Positions 1 through 7,340 of a DNA stretch of 32,462 bases are shown here, in pieces. The stretch is from contig NZ_FCOL02000056.1 in assembly GCF_001544515.1 (NCBI RefSeq), positions 1 through 32,462 on the forward strand. Direction: 5' to 3'. This DNA comes from Caballeronia terrestris (lineage in GTDB: Bacteria > Pseudomonadota > Gammaproteobacteria > Burkholderiales > Burkholderiaceae). A model generated the notes under the pieces. It made no database searches, was not told the DNA's origin, and saw only the letters and a list, made by a program, of their open reading frames with translations. Made by a program: the position numbers and the translations under genes. The number at the start of each line of letters is the position of its first letter. The stretch's first letter is position 1.

Positions 1-155
1 GGTTGGAAGCTGCTTTCTTTGCTTACTTTCTTTGCAGCAGCAAAGAAAGTGAGTCCCGCCCCGGACAGGGGCAGAGCTAATAAACCGCTAAGAAAGCAAG
101 TTCCATAGAAGCCTTAGCGCATCAAACGGTTCTCCCAACCCCGATCCCCCACCCC
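1..155. repeat. Intergenic repeat-type stem-loop
   Basis: Positions 21-54 form a strong stem-loop: ACTTTCTTTGC (25-35), loop AGCA, and its exact complement at 40-50, extendable outward with wobble pairs. The 10-mer CTTTCTTTGC also occurs twice directly (13-22 and 26-35). From memory, similar elements recur between genes in Burkholderiaceae genomes, so this is probably a dispersed intergenic element or the terminator region of the small-protein operon at 156-1042. No coding sequence is supported in 1-155. Confidence 0.5.
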
Positions 156-554
156 TCACTGCGGCGTGCAGTAGCCAAAGACCACCAGGACTTCCTGGTT
201 GTTGACAAGGGTCATCGACATCGAGCCGTCCTGATCGAGCACGACCGTCCATCCGTAGCCGAGTTCATTGCCCTGCATCAGCACCTGATCGGAGGTCTTT
301 TCGATGGACCGTATCTCCGTCGAGCGCTTCGATCCGGCGATCGTCTTCTTCGCGAAGTTGACGTTCATGAACTGCGGCACGCCAAAACCCGCCGGGAGAT
401 CGCGCAGGCACACCTCGCCGGGGTCGCACGCGTGCGCGTCGACGGTGGCGCAGATGAGCGCCTTGCTGCCGTCGAAGTCCGCGCCCGACGCCCACGTCGC
501 CGCGCCCAACAACACCGTGGCCAGCGCAAGCCGCTTCAGTTCGGTCACCCTCAT
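156..554 (-). CDS. Small exported protein with four cysteines
   Basis: A 132-residue protein of unknown function. Residues 1-24 form a signal peptide (basic start, hydrophobic LALATVLLGAA, cleavage likely after ASG), so the product should be periplasmic. The mature part carries Cys35, Cys43, Cys49 and Cys129, suggesting two disulfides. The ATG at 554 was chosen because GGGAGG lies six bases upstream; an in-frame ATG at 572 overlaps the stop of the upstream gene but has no comparable ribosome-binding site. It follows the glycine-zipper gene by 14 bases and is presumably co-transcribed with it, possibly under the palindrome at 1161. I do not recognise the family; envelope or stress function is only a guess from the neighbour. 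Confidence 0.8.
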   Translation of the reverse strand: MRVTELKRLALATVLLGAATWASGADFDGSKALICATVDAHACDPGEVCLRDLPAGFGVPQFMNVNFAKKTIAGSKRSTEIRSIEKTSDQVLMQGNELGYGWTVVLDQDGSMSMTLVNNQEVLVVFGYCTPQ

Positions 555-568
555 GGCTGCCTCCCGAC

Positions 569-1042
569 TCATTGAACGGTGTACCCACGGCCCGTCATGC
601 AGGCGCCCACCGCGCGGTTGAACGTCACCATCGCCTGCGACGACTGCTGTTGACTCGCTTGCTGCTGCTCGCCGGAAGCCCGGTTGGCGCGGCGCTGCCG
701 CGAGCCGCCAACGACCGTTCCCGTCACCGCGCCGATCGCCGCGCCCTTGCCCGCATCGCCCGCGATCGCCCCGATCATCGCGCCGCCCGCCGCACCGCCG
801 GCCGCGCCTCGTACCCGGCCGCCTTGCTGCTGGGCAGGCGCGGGCTGGCTGGACTGCTGCGCGATCGCGACCGGATCGACGCCGGTGCTCTGCTTCGCCC
901 ATCCCTGGCACGCGGCGAGATCGCTGCTCTGCTGCTGCGCGCTCTGGCCTTTCGCCGGATAGACGATGGGTTGCTGCGCGCTGGCGGCGAACGCGATCGC
1001 CCACGCGGCCAGCGCGACTGGAATTTTCAGCATTCGTTGCAT
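569..1042 (-). CDS. Glycine-zipper envelope protein
   Basis: A 157-residue exported protein. Residues 1-22 are a signal peptide (cleavage after ASA). A Gln/Ser-rich stretch (33-73) precedes a glycine-zipper segment (about 74-114) with repeated GxxxG spacing such as GGAAGGAMIGAIAGDAGKG, then a second Gln/Ser-rich tail and a final Cys148. Glycine-zipper segments of this kind associate with or insert into membranes (YMGG/OmpA-like families); the exact role is unknown. The start at 1042 has GGGAGG about eight bases upstream. The gene heads the two-gene unit running down to 156. A palindrome at 1161-1182, nearly identical to one in front of the neighbouring receiver gene, lies about 120 bases upstream and suggests control by the adjacent two-component system. 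Confidence 0.85.
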   Translation of the reverse strand: MQRMLKIPVALAAWAIAFAASAQQPIVYPAKGQSAQQQSSDLAACQGWAKQSTGVDPVAIAQQSSQPAPAQQQGGRVRGAAGGAAGGAMIGAIAGDAGKGAAIGAVTGTVVGGSRQRRANRASGEQQQASQQQSSQAMVTFNRAVGACMTGRGYTVQ

Positions 1043-1158
1043 GGCTCACGCCTCCCGATTCCTCGACTGCTCTCCCGATGTGCTTGACGATCGCCCGGCC
1101 GCGCGCACCGGGACCGTTGTCCCGGATCGATTCCATAGTGGTGGGTGAACGGCCAGAG

Positions 1159-1184
1159 GGCTATTGGACTTTGGTCCCATAGCC
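1159..1184. promoter_or_regulatory. Palindromic operator candidate, copy 1
   Basis: Arms GGCTATTGGAC and GTCCCATAGCC around TTTG form an 11-bp inverted repeat with one mismatch. The core matches copy 2 at 1683-1702 in all but one base, including the asymmetric TTTG centre and the orientation. It lies 117-142 bases upstream of the glycine-zipper start. Likely a transcription-factor site, with the FixJ-type regulator at 1728-2357 as the obvious candidate; that assignment is inference. Confidence 0.6.
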
Positions 1185-1212
1185 ATGCTTGCGATGACGT
1201 GTGAGCGCTTTG

Positions 1213-1599
1213 TCATGGTCCGGCGTCCAGGTTGAGCACCGTGCGCACCGCCTTGATGAGGACCTCGTCGTTGAAAGGCTTGCGCAGATAGGCCGCCGCA
1301 CCCGCCGACAGCGCCTGCTGACGCACGCTGAGTTCGTCATGGGCCGTGATGAAGATCACCGGGATGCCGCTGCCCGCGAGCCGTTGCTGGACTTCCAGAC
1401 CGTTGAGCCCCGGCATCTGCACGTCGAGCACGATGCAGGCCGGCCGGTAGGACGGAATCGAATCGAACATCTCCAGGAACTCGTCGCCCGTCTTGAACGT
1501 GTCAGCCGCCAGCCCCGCGGAACTCAGGAGCCGCTTGATGGCACGGCGCACCGATTCGTCGTCATCGACGAGTGCGACGAGCGGCTTGACATGGCTCAT
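1213..1599 (-). CDS. Single-domain response regulator (CheY-like receiver)
   Basis: A 128-residue protein consisting only of a receiver domain. Acidic residues DDD at 12-14, phosphoacceptor Asp59 in IVLDVQMPG, the Thr of FITAHD and Lys107 in LRKPF are all present. No output domain follows, so it should act by protein contact or as a phosphate sink rather than by DNA binding. The ATG at 1599 was preferred over an upstream in-frame start because the alignable receiver sequence begins there and GGGGA lies upstream. It follows the FixJ-type regulator in the same direction with a 128-bp gap holding palindrome copy 2, so it probably has its own regulated promoter in addition to operon transcription. 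Two receivers with one kinase suggests branched phosphotransfer. Confidence 0.9.
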   Translation of the reverse strand: MSHVKPLVALVDDDESVRRAIKRLLSSAGLAADTFKTGDEFLEMFDSIPSYRPACIVLDVQMPGLNGLEVQQRLAGSGIPVIFITAHDELSVRQQALSAGAAAYLRKPFNDEVLIKAVRTVLNLDAGP

Positions 1600-1682
1600 G
1601 GCGAATATTCCCCGTGCAGGCACCGTGGTACGCAACCCGTTCGACGCTTGGGTTTACGTTATGGCAGCGGGGAGACGTCGTA

Positions 1683-1702
1683 TATTGGACTTTGGTCCAA
1701 TA
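1683..1702. promoter_or_regulatory. Palindromic operator candidate, copy 2
   Basis: TATTGGACTTTGGTCCAATA is a perfect inverted repeat (8-bp arms, TTTG centre). It lies 84-103 bases upstream of the receiver gene start and just downstream of the FixJ-type regulator gene. See copy 1 at 1159-1184. Confidence 0.65.
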
Positions 1703-1727
1703 CACGCTCAGGAGGATGCGAGCGCGT

Positions 1728-2357
1728 TCAGCTTTGCGGCCGATGGAGACCGGCCTTGTCGTTAATGCGCACGAGTTCGGCGAGCGAATGCGCGCCCATC
1801 TTGTCCATCACGCGCGCGCGATGCACCTTGATGGTCTTCTCCGCGGTGCCGAGCTTGCACGCCACCTGCTTGTTCAGGTGACCTTCGACGACCAGCGCGA
1901 GCACTTCCCGCTCGCGCGGCGTGAGGCGCTCAAGGCGATCGCGGATCGAGTCGATTTCGATGCGGTTCGCGCGCGTTTCGGACGCATGGCGCAGCGCGTT
2001 TTCGATGGCGGAGAGCAACGCCGTATCGCCGACGGGCTTCACCAGAAAATCGAGCGCGCCGGCCTTCATCGCGCTGACCGTCATCGCGATGTCGCCGTGT
2101 CCGCTGATGAAGATGACCGACACCGGCGCGCTCATCGCGTTCAGTTCGCGCTGCAGTTCGAGACCGTTCAGGTCCGGCAGTTCGACGTCGAGCAACAGGC
2201 AGGCAGCGCAATCGTCGGCGTGAGCGCGCGACAGGAATTCGCGCGCCGATTCGAACGCCTCCACGCGGTAACCGGCGGAACGGATCACGCGGGTGAGAGC
2301 GCGGCGGACGGAGGCGTCGTCATCGACGACGAAGACGACTGGCGTGGCATCGTTCAT
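1728..2357 (-). CDS. FixJ/NarL-type DNA-binding response regulator
   Basis: A 209-residue two-domain regulator. The receiver (1-125) has DDD at 12-14, phosphoacceptor Asp57 in LLLDVELPD, and Lys107 in FLVKPVG. The C-terminal LuxR-type helix-turn-helix (about 146-200) begins LTPREREVLALVVEG and contains NKQVACKLGTAEKTIKVHR. The arrangement matches the FixJ/StyR/TodT subgroup, which typically pairs with PAS-containing kinases and binds short palindromes. The ATG at 2357 is preceded by GAGG; an upstream in-frame extension lies inside the kinase gene in another frame and has no resemblance to the family. The kinase stop is ten bases upstream, so the two form a pair. Its targets are probably the two palindromes at 1159 and 1683. 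Confidence 0.93.
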   Translation of the reverse strand: MNDATPVVFVVDDDASVRRALTRVIRSAGYRVEAFESAREFLSRAHADDCAACLLLDVELPDLNGLELQRELNAMSAPVSVIFISGHGDIAMTVSAMKAGALDFLVKPVGDTALLSAIENALRHASETRANRIEIDSIRDRLERLTPREREVLALVVEGHLNKQVACKLGTAEKTIKVHRARVMDKMGAHSLAELVRINDKAGLHRPQS

Positions 2358-2367
2358 CGAATTCACC

Positions 2368-3705
2368 TCAACAAAGCGGCTCGGTGCGAAGCGTGAAATG
2401 GAACGTCGCGCCGACGTCCGCATTGTTCTCGGCCCAGATGCGCCCGCCGTGCATTTCGACGATCGAGCGGCTGATCGACAAACCCAGCCCGAGCCCGTCA
2501 CGCTTCGACGTAAAGAACGGCGTGAAAAGCTTCTCGACGATATCGTCCGCGAGGCCCGGCCCACGATCCCGCACAGCCACTCGCACCGAGCCTTCGTCCT
2601 TCACCGACGCCTCGATCACGACCTCGCGATCGGGCACGCCGTGAGACTCCATCGCGTCGAACGCATTGAGCAGCAGATTCAGCACGACCTGCTGCAACTG
2701 CACGCGATCGCCATGAACCGGCGGCAACGCGGGTTCGATATTCATGAAGACGCGCACGCCGCGCACGATCGCATCGCTGTGCAGCAACAGCACGACGTCG
2801 CCGATCACGTCCGCGAGACTCAGCGGCGCGGCTTCGAGCTCGCCTTTTTTCAGAAGCGCGCGAATCCTTCGGATCACTTCGCTTGCGCGTCGATTGTCCG
2901 CGACGAGATCATGGAGAATCTCGCGCACTTCGTCGAGATCGATCGGGTCCATCGCCATGAAGCGCTGCGCCGCCTGCGCGTTGCTGAGCATCGCGGTGAG
3001 TGGCTGATTCAGTTCGTGAGCCAGCGAGCCCGCAAGTTCGCCGAGCGTCGAGACGCGCGTGAGATGCGCGAGGTCCTGCCGGTTGCGCTGCAGTTCGTAG
3101 CGCTCCGTCCGGTCGATGACGACGGTGAGCATCAGCGCTTCCCTGTGCGACGTCAGAGGATTGGTGGTGATCTCGGCGGGGAATTCGGTGCCTTCCTTGC
3201 GACGGGCGAACACATCGCGCGAGCCATGCGCTGCGCTGAGCGCGTGACCCGAAGCCGTATCGATCTGCAACGCCGTATGCGCGCCGTCGCGCAAGCCGGG
3301 CACGAGCGCCTCGGCGGACGCGCCGATCAACTCGTCGCGGCTATAGCCGAAGAGTTTCTCCGATGCCGCATTCGCCAGCACGATTTCGCCATGCCGGTTC
3401 GTGACGAGAATCGCGAACGGCAAGAGTTCGAGCGTGTCGGAAAACGGATCGTCGTCGTGTGGCAGTGATTTCAGCGACTCAGGCCGTGCGTCTTCGCCAT
3501 CGCGCTGTGTGCCGAGGCGCGCCGTGTATTGCATGAGCCGTGCAGCGGACAGCATCAGATAGGCGCGGATGCGTTTCCTTCTTCCGCCTTGCTGCGTTTT
3601 GCGTAATGGTGGATCGAAACGTTGCGTCTCGGTGAATGCCGGCGGCGGAGCCGTACTGACAGACGAATCCGACGAAGAGACAACTCCAGCGTGAACCACG
3701 GTCAT
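2368..3705 (-). CDS. PAS-domain sensor histidine kinase (soluble, FixL/DctB-like catalytic part)
   Basis: A 445-residue kinase. Residues 1-85 are a poorly conserved basic extension without a signal peptide or membrane helix; 90-200 form a PAS domain (LPFAILVTNRHGEIVLAN onward); the H box has His230 in SLAHELNQPL; the N box has Asn347 in LNLLLNAFDAM; the G1 motif DRGPG is at 380-384 and the G2 loop GLGLGLS at 404-410. HELNQPL is typical of HPK4-type kinases such as FixL and DctB. Without membrane segments it should sense a cytoplasmic or redox signal; no heme or flavin ligand can be assigned. The start at 3705 has CAGGAG seven to eight bases upstream. It leads the kinase-regulator-receiver operon. 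Confidence 0.93.
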   Translation of the reverse strand: MTVVHAGVVSSSDSSVSTAPPPAFTETQRFDPPLRKTQQGGRRKRIRAYLMLSAARLMQYTARLGTQRDGEDARPESLKSLPHDDDPFSDTLELLPFAILVTNRHGEIVLANAASEKLFGYSRDELIGASAEALVPGLRDGAHTALQIDTASGHALSAAHGSRDVFARRKEGTEFPAEITTNPLTSHREALMLTVVIDRTERYELQRNRQDLAHLTRVSTLGELAGSLAHELNQPLTAMLSNAQAAQRFMAMDPIDLDEVREILHDLVADNRRASEVIRRIRALLKKGELEAAPLSLADVIGDVVLLLHSDAIVRGVRVFMNIEPALPPVHGDRVQLQQVVLNLLLNAFDAMESHGVPDREVVIEASVKDEGSVRVAVRDRGPGLADDIVEKLFTPFFTSKRDGLGLGLSISRSIVEMHGGRIWAENNADVGATFHFTLRTEPLC

Positions 3706-4187
3706 GGTGTCGCTCCTGCGCGTTGATCCGCAATATCGGCACGGATTCGTCGCTTCGCCCCTGGGGCCGCCATCCGATGGCGACTCGAATTCCGAGCGGA
3801 TGCCAGCATCCGCGCTTCGGTCGCAGCACTGGCTTCATGCAAAACGCGGCAGGCGACTCGCAACGAACAAATTCGAGGACGTTCCGTGTTTTCGTCGATT
3901 ACTTACCGGGACGAGAGCCCGTTGTGCAGGGCCGTCGGATTGGGCGCGCAAGGGTTACCGGTGCGCGCCGAAGCCCGTGCGCATTGGCACTCCGGTCGTT
4001 GCTCGTTGCAACTCGGCTTGGCGAGTGGAGTATCGAGTAAAGACTACGCGCTCGGAAGTCCTTCGTAAACAAAAATCCGACTGCGTTCACGCAAACTTCA
4101 TAACGGCTTCGGGATGCGTCGAATCCGTGCAATGCGCGCATCAATAGGGCTAGGATCGCAGACACAATAATCGAGAGAATCCGGACG
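3706..4187. other. 482-bp divergent intergenic region
   Basis: This gap separates the minus-strand kinase operon from the plus-strand TAXI gene and must hold both promoters. I see an 8-bp inverted repeat GGCGCGCA (3943-3950) and TGCGCGCC (3962-3969) with an 11-base centre, and an AATAAT -10-like box at 4166-4171 without a good -35. No copy of the 1159/1683 palindrome is present here and no open reading frame has a convincing start. Confidence 0.5.
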
Positions 4188-5531
4188 ATGCCCAGGCACA
4201 TCCCCGCACTTCAGCGCACCCGCAAGCCACCTATGTCGCCAGGACGACGGCGGCTCTTTGTCATCGCCGTGGTGTTGCTGGTCGCGGCGCTCGGCTGGTC
4301 GCTCGCGATCGTGCTCAAGCCCGCGATCCAGCGAACGATCGTCGTCACGACCGGCGCGGAGGCCGGCATCTACCGCGGCTTCGCGGATCGCTACGCACCG
4401 ATCCTGAAGCGCGACGGCATCACGCTCGACATCCGTGGCTCCTCCGGCTCGATCGAAAACTACGAGCGGCTGAGGGACCCGAACAGCGAATACGAAGTGG
4501 GCTTCATCCAGTCGGGCACCACGAGCCCGAAGGACACCGACGGACTGCAGACCATCGCCGCCGTCGCGTACGAGCCGATCTGGGTGTTCTATCGCGGCGA
4601 CGCGACCATCAACCGCCTCGCGCAATTACGCGGCAAGCGCGTCGCGACGGGTGTGCCCGGCAGCGGATTGCTCAACGTTTCGATGGTGTTGCTCGCGCAC
4701 AGCGGCATTACCGGCAACAACACGACGCTCGTCGAAGTCGATGCCACGAACGCTTACAAGGGCTTGCAAAATGGCGAGTTCGATGCAGCCTTTTTTATCG
4801 GCCGGCCCGATGCGCCGATGCAGAAGACGTTGCTCAACAGCAACCTGAAGCTGATGAGCTTCGCCCAGGCCGATGCGCTCGTGCAGAAGTTTCCGTCGCT
4901 CTCGAAGGTAGTGTTTCCACGCGCATCGACCAGCATCGTCGACGACCTTCCACAGAACGACGTCACGCTGCTCGCGGCCACGGCGCTGCTCGTCTCGAAG
5001 GACACGCTGCATCCCGCCCTCGTGTATCTGCTGCTCGACGCGGCCAAAACCGTGCACGGCGGCGAGGATTACTTCACGCCGCTCGGCACGTTTCCGAACC
5101 TCAACACCGACGAATTCCCCGTGTCCGACGAAAGCGCGCGCTACTTCAAATCCGGTCGCCCTTTCCTTCAGCGGTATCTTCCGTTCTGGCTGGCGAGCTT
5201 CGTCGAACGGCGTCTGTTGATCCTCGTGCCGTTCATGGCCGTGCTGCTCGGTTTCCTGCAGGCGCTGCCGCGCATGGCGGAATCGCGCATGAAGCACCGG
5301 CTCGTCGTGTGGTATCGCGAGATCAAGGCGCTGGAGGACGAAATCTGGAAGACCGCGCAGCCGACGTCGGAGCAGATCGCGCAGTGGCGCGACGAGATCG
5401 ACAACATCGACGCCCACGCGAGCCAGATCCGCATCCCGCAGCGCTACTTCCAGGACATCTACGCGCTCAAGCAGGCGATCGGCCTCGTGCGCGAGCGGAT
5501 CGACCAGGCAGCGCGCAAGGTGTCGTCTTAA
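4188..5531 (+). CDS. Membrane-anchored TAXI-family solute-binding protein
   Basis: A 447-residue TAXI-type TRAP solute receptor homologue. One helix at about 23-43 exports the protein, and the binding domain follows with the family's TGAEAGIYRGFADRYAP motif and the RGSSGSIENYERLRD region. Unlike a classic free periplasmic receptor it ends with a second helix (about 343-361) and a charged, helix-rich cytoplasmic tail of about 85 residues. No TRAP permease gene (DctQM) is nearby, so it may act as a membrane-bound sensor of small acids rather than as a transporter subunit; that is inference. Start at 4188 has GAGAG and GGA upstream; a second ATG at 4233 lacks a ribosome-binding site. Its TAA overlaps the stop codon of the converging Usp gene within TTAA at 5528-5531. 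Confidence 0.85.
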   Translation: MPRHIPALQRTRKPPMSPGRRRLFVIAVVLLVAALGWSLAIVLKPAIQRTIVVTTGAEAGIYRGFADRYAPILKRDGITLDIRGSSGSIENYERLRDPNSEYEVGFIQSGTTSPKDTDGLQTIAAVAYEPIWVFYRGDATINRLAQLRGKRVATGVPGSGLLNVSMVLLAHSGITGNNTTLVEVDATNAYKGLQNGEFDAAFFIGRPDAPMQKTLLNSNLKLMSFAQADALVQKFPSLSKVVFPRASTSIVDDLPQNDVTLLAATALLVSKDTLHPALVYLLLDAAKTVHGGEDYFTPLGTFPNLNTDEFPVSDESARYFKSGRPFLQRYLPFWLASFVERRLLILVPFMAVLLGFLQALPRMAESRMKHRLVVWYREIKALEDEIWKTAQPTSEQIAQWRDEIDNIDAHASQIRIPQRYFQDIYALKQAIGLVRERIDQAARKVSS

Positions 5532-6037
5532 GCGTTGACTTCCGCTTTGACCGGCTTGGCTGCGTAAGCCGCGTCTTCCTCGGCTTCGGCCGATTCCCCC
5601 GCCGGACACACGGCGACCAGGATGCTGCACGACACGCGATCGAGCAGCGGCGTGTTGCCCGCGCCCATCCACCACCGCGCGAGTCCGCTGCGGCATCGAT
5701 GGCCGACCACGACGAGATCGACCTTGAGGCTCTCTGCAAGATTGGCGATTTCGTCGATCGGATGGCCGAACGCGAAATGTCCCTGCGCTGGCAGGCCACG
5801 CTCGGTGAGCCAGTCGACGCCTTCCTGCAGGATGTCGCGGGCAGCGTCTTCGAAGCGTCCGCACGCCATGTCGGTGAGAAGCCCAGCGCTCTGGGCGATC
5901 GACGAACGCATGTCGACCACGGCCAGCACGTGCGTCTCGGCCTTCAGGTCGAGCGCGAGATTGGCGCCATGACGCAGCGCCTTGCGGCCTTCGCGAGTGC
6001 CGTCGTAGCACAACAGGATCTTCTGATAGCTCGCCAT
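5528..6037 (-). CDS. Universal stress protein, UspA family
   Basis: A 169-residue cytoplasmic UspA-domain protein. It opens with YQKILLCYDGT (Asp12 of the nucleotide-binding fold), and the ATP-loop is visible as VVGHRCRSGLARWWMGAGNT at about 111-129, a variant of the family pattern G-x2-G-x9-G-S/T. The C-terminal last 25 residues are an Ala/Glu-rich extension beyond the usual domain. The ATG at 6037 is preceded by AGGGAGG; the longer upstream reading frame runs through intergenic sequence and is not supported. Members of this family are typically induced in stress or oxygen limitation. The stop shares bases with that of the converging TAXI gene. Confidence 0.92.
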   Translation of the reverse strand: MASYQKILLCYDGTREGRKALRHGANLALDLKAETHVLAVVDMRSSIAQSAGLLTDMACGRFEDAARDILQEGVDWLTERGLPAQGHFAFGHPIDEIANLAESLKVDLVVVGHRCRSGLARWWMGAGNTPLLDRVSCSILVAVCPAGESAEAEEDAAYAAKPVKAEVNA

Positions 6038-6385
6038 GATGGGCCTCCCTGGCCGCATGTGAATCGGTGAAGCGTTGTCTGCATGATGGTGCGTCGCGGC
6101 GCGAGCGGCAACGCTGGAAAACGCGTACGTCGCGAGGCTTTTCGCACAGCACGGGAACACCACTAGCTCGCATCGTGCCAGCGCGGCAGGAGCCTTGCCG
6201 GCCAAGGCGCTGGCATTTTCAGCCGACGCTCGAACCCGAATTTCGACGCTGTCACGAAGGCGCCGCGCGCACGGGCAGTGCAACCGGTGGCCCTCAAGCG
6301 CCGGATTGGTGCAATGAATTACACTAGCTCGCCCGGCTTCTTTCGTGGCCGCATACATCACAGGCTCCGTGCGCCGTCGCACGCA
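6038..6385. other. 348-bp divergent intergenic region
   Basis: It contains the promoters for the Usp gene (minus) and the nodIJ-like operon (plus). Visible structure: an 11-bp direct repeat CACTAGCTCGC at 6161-6171 and 6322-6332, and an inverted repeat GCCTTG/CAAGGC with centre CCGGC at 6192-6208. Neither can be tied to a known regulator. No gene is supported. Confidence 0.4.
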
Positions 6386-7336
6386 ATGTCAATGTCAGAT
6401 CTGGAATCCTTCGCAAAATCGTCGGGTTCGCCCGCCATCGACTTCGCCGATGTAAGGAAGCACTACGGCGACAAGATCGTCGTCGACGGCCTGTCGTTCC
6501 ACGTCCAGCCCGGCGAATGCTTCGGCCTGCTCGGCCCGAACGGCGCGGGCAAGACGACCACTCTCAAGATGCTCCTCGGCATCACGTCGCCGGACGCGGG
6601 CGCGATCCGCCTCGTCGGAGAGCCGATTCCCGAGCGCGCCCGCTTCGCGCGGCGGCGCGTGGGCGTCGTGCCGCAGTTCGACAACCTCGATCCCGATTTC
6701 ACCGTCCGCGAGAACCTGCTCGTCTTCGGCCGCTATTTCGGCATGTCGAGCGGCGAGATCGCCGCGCTCGTGCCGTCGCTGCTCGAATTCGCCCGGCTCG
6801 AAAACAAGGCCGATTCGCGCGTGAGCGAACTGTCGGGCGGCATGAAGCGGCGCCTCACGCTCGCGCGCGCGCTCGTCAACGATCCCGACGTGCTCGTGAT
6901 GGACGAGCCGACCACCGGCCTCGATCCGCAGGCGCGGCATCTGATCTGGGAGCGGCTGCGCCAGCTTCTTTCACGCGGCAAGACGATCCTGCTCACGACG
7001 CACTTCATGGAAGAAGCCGAGCGCCTGTGCGATCGCCTGTGCGTGATCGAGGAAGGCCGCAAGATCGCGGAAGGCCGGCCGCACGAGCTGATCGAATCGG
7101 TGATCGGCTGCGACGTCATCGAGATCTACGGGCCCGATCCGCAGGCCCTCGCCGACGAGCTTGCGCCGTTCGCCGGACGCATGGAGATCAGCGGCGAGAC
7201 GCTCTTTTGCTACGTCGACGATCCGCAGCCGGTGCATCAGCGGGTGAAGGGGCGCGCGGGCGTGCGCTACCTGCACCGGCCGGCGAATCTCGAAGATGTT
7301 TTCCTGCGCCTGACCGGGCGCGAAATGGTGGACTGA
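6386..7336 (+). CDS. nodI: NodI-like ABC exporter ATP-binding protein
   Basis: A 316-residue ATPase of the DRA/NodI type. Walker A GPNGAGKT at 50-57, Q-loop Gln97, signature LSGGM at 149-153, Walker B VLVMDEP at 169-175 and the H-loop His206 (TTHFMEE) are intact, so it should be active. It is followed after four bases by the matching ABC-2 permease, the nodIJ arrangement. In rhizobia NodIJ exports lipochitin oligosaccharides; close homologues are common in non-nodulating Burkholderiaceae, so the substrate here is unknown. The start is uncertain: ATGs at 6278, 6314, 6386 and 6392 are all in frame and none has a strong Shine-Dalgarno; 6386 was chosen because conserved sequence begins soon after. 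Confidence 0.88.
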   Translation: MSMSDLESFAKSSGSPAIDFADVRKHYGDKIVVDGLSFHVQPGECFGLLGPNGAGKTTTLKMLLGITSPDAGAIRLVGEPIPERARFARRRVGVVPQFDNLDPDFTVRENLLVFGRYFGMSSGEIAALVPSLLEFARLENKADSRVSELSGGMKRRLTLARALVNDPDVLVMDEPTTGLDPQARHLIWERLRQLLSRGKTILLTTHFMEEAERLCDRLCVIEEGRKIAEGRPHELIESVIGCDVIEIYGPDPQALADELAPFAGRMEISGETLFCYVDDPQPVHQRVKGRAGVRYLHRPANLEDVFLRLTGREMVD

Positions 7337-7340
7337 CACG

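Noticed and set aside
1614..3468. Long plus-strand open frames opposite the kinase and regulator genes
   Set aside because: Their translations are Arg/His-rich without domains, while the minus strand has complete kinase and receiver motifs with ribosome-binding sites.
3990..4015. A sigma-54-like TGGCAC...TTGC sequence upstream of the TAXI gene
   Set aside because: The spacing between the GG and GC elements is three bases too long.
6161..6332. 11-bp direct repeat CACTAGCTCGC upstream of the nodI-like gene as attachment sites
   Set aside because: The 161-bp interval carries no gene and no recombinase is nearby; it is too short to argue for insertion.
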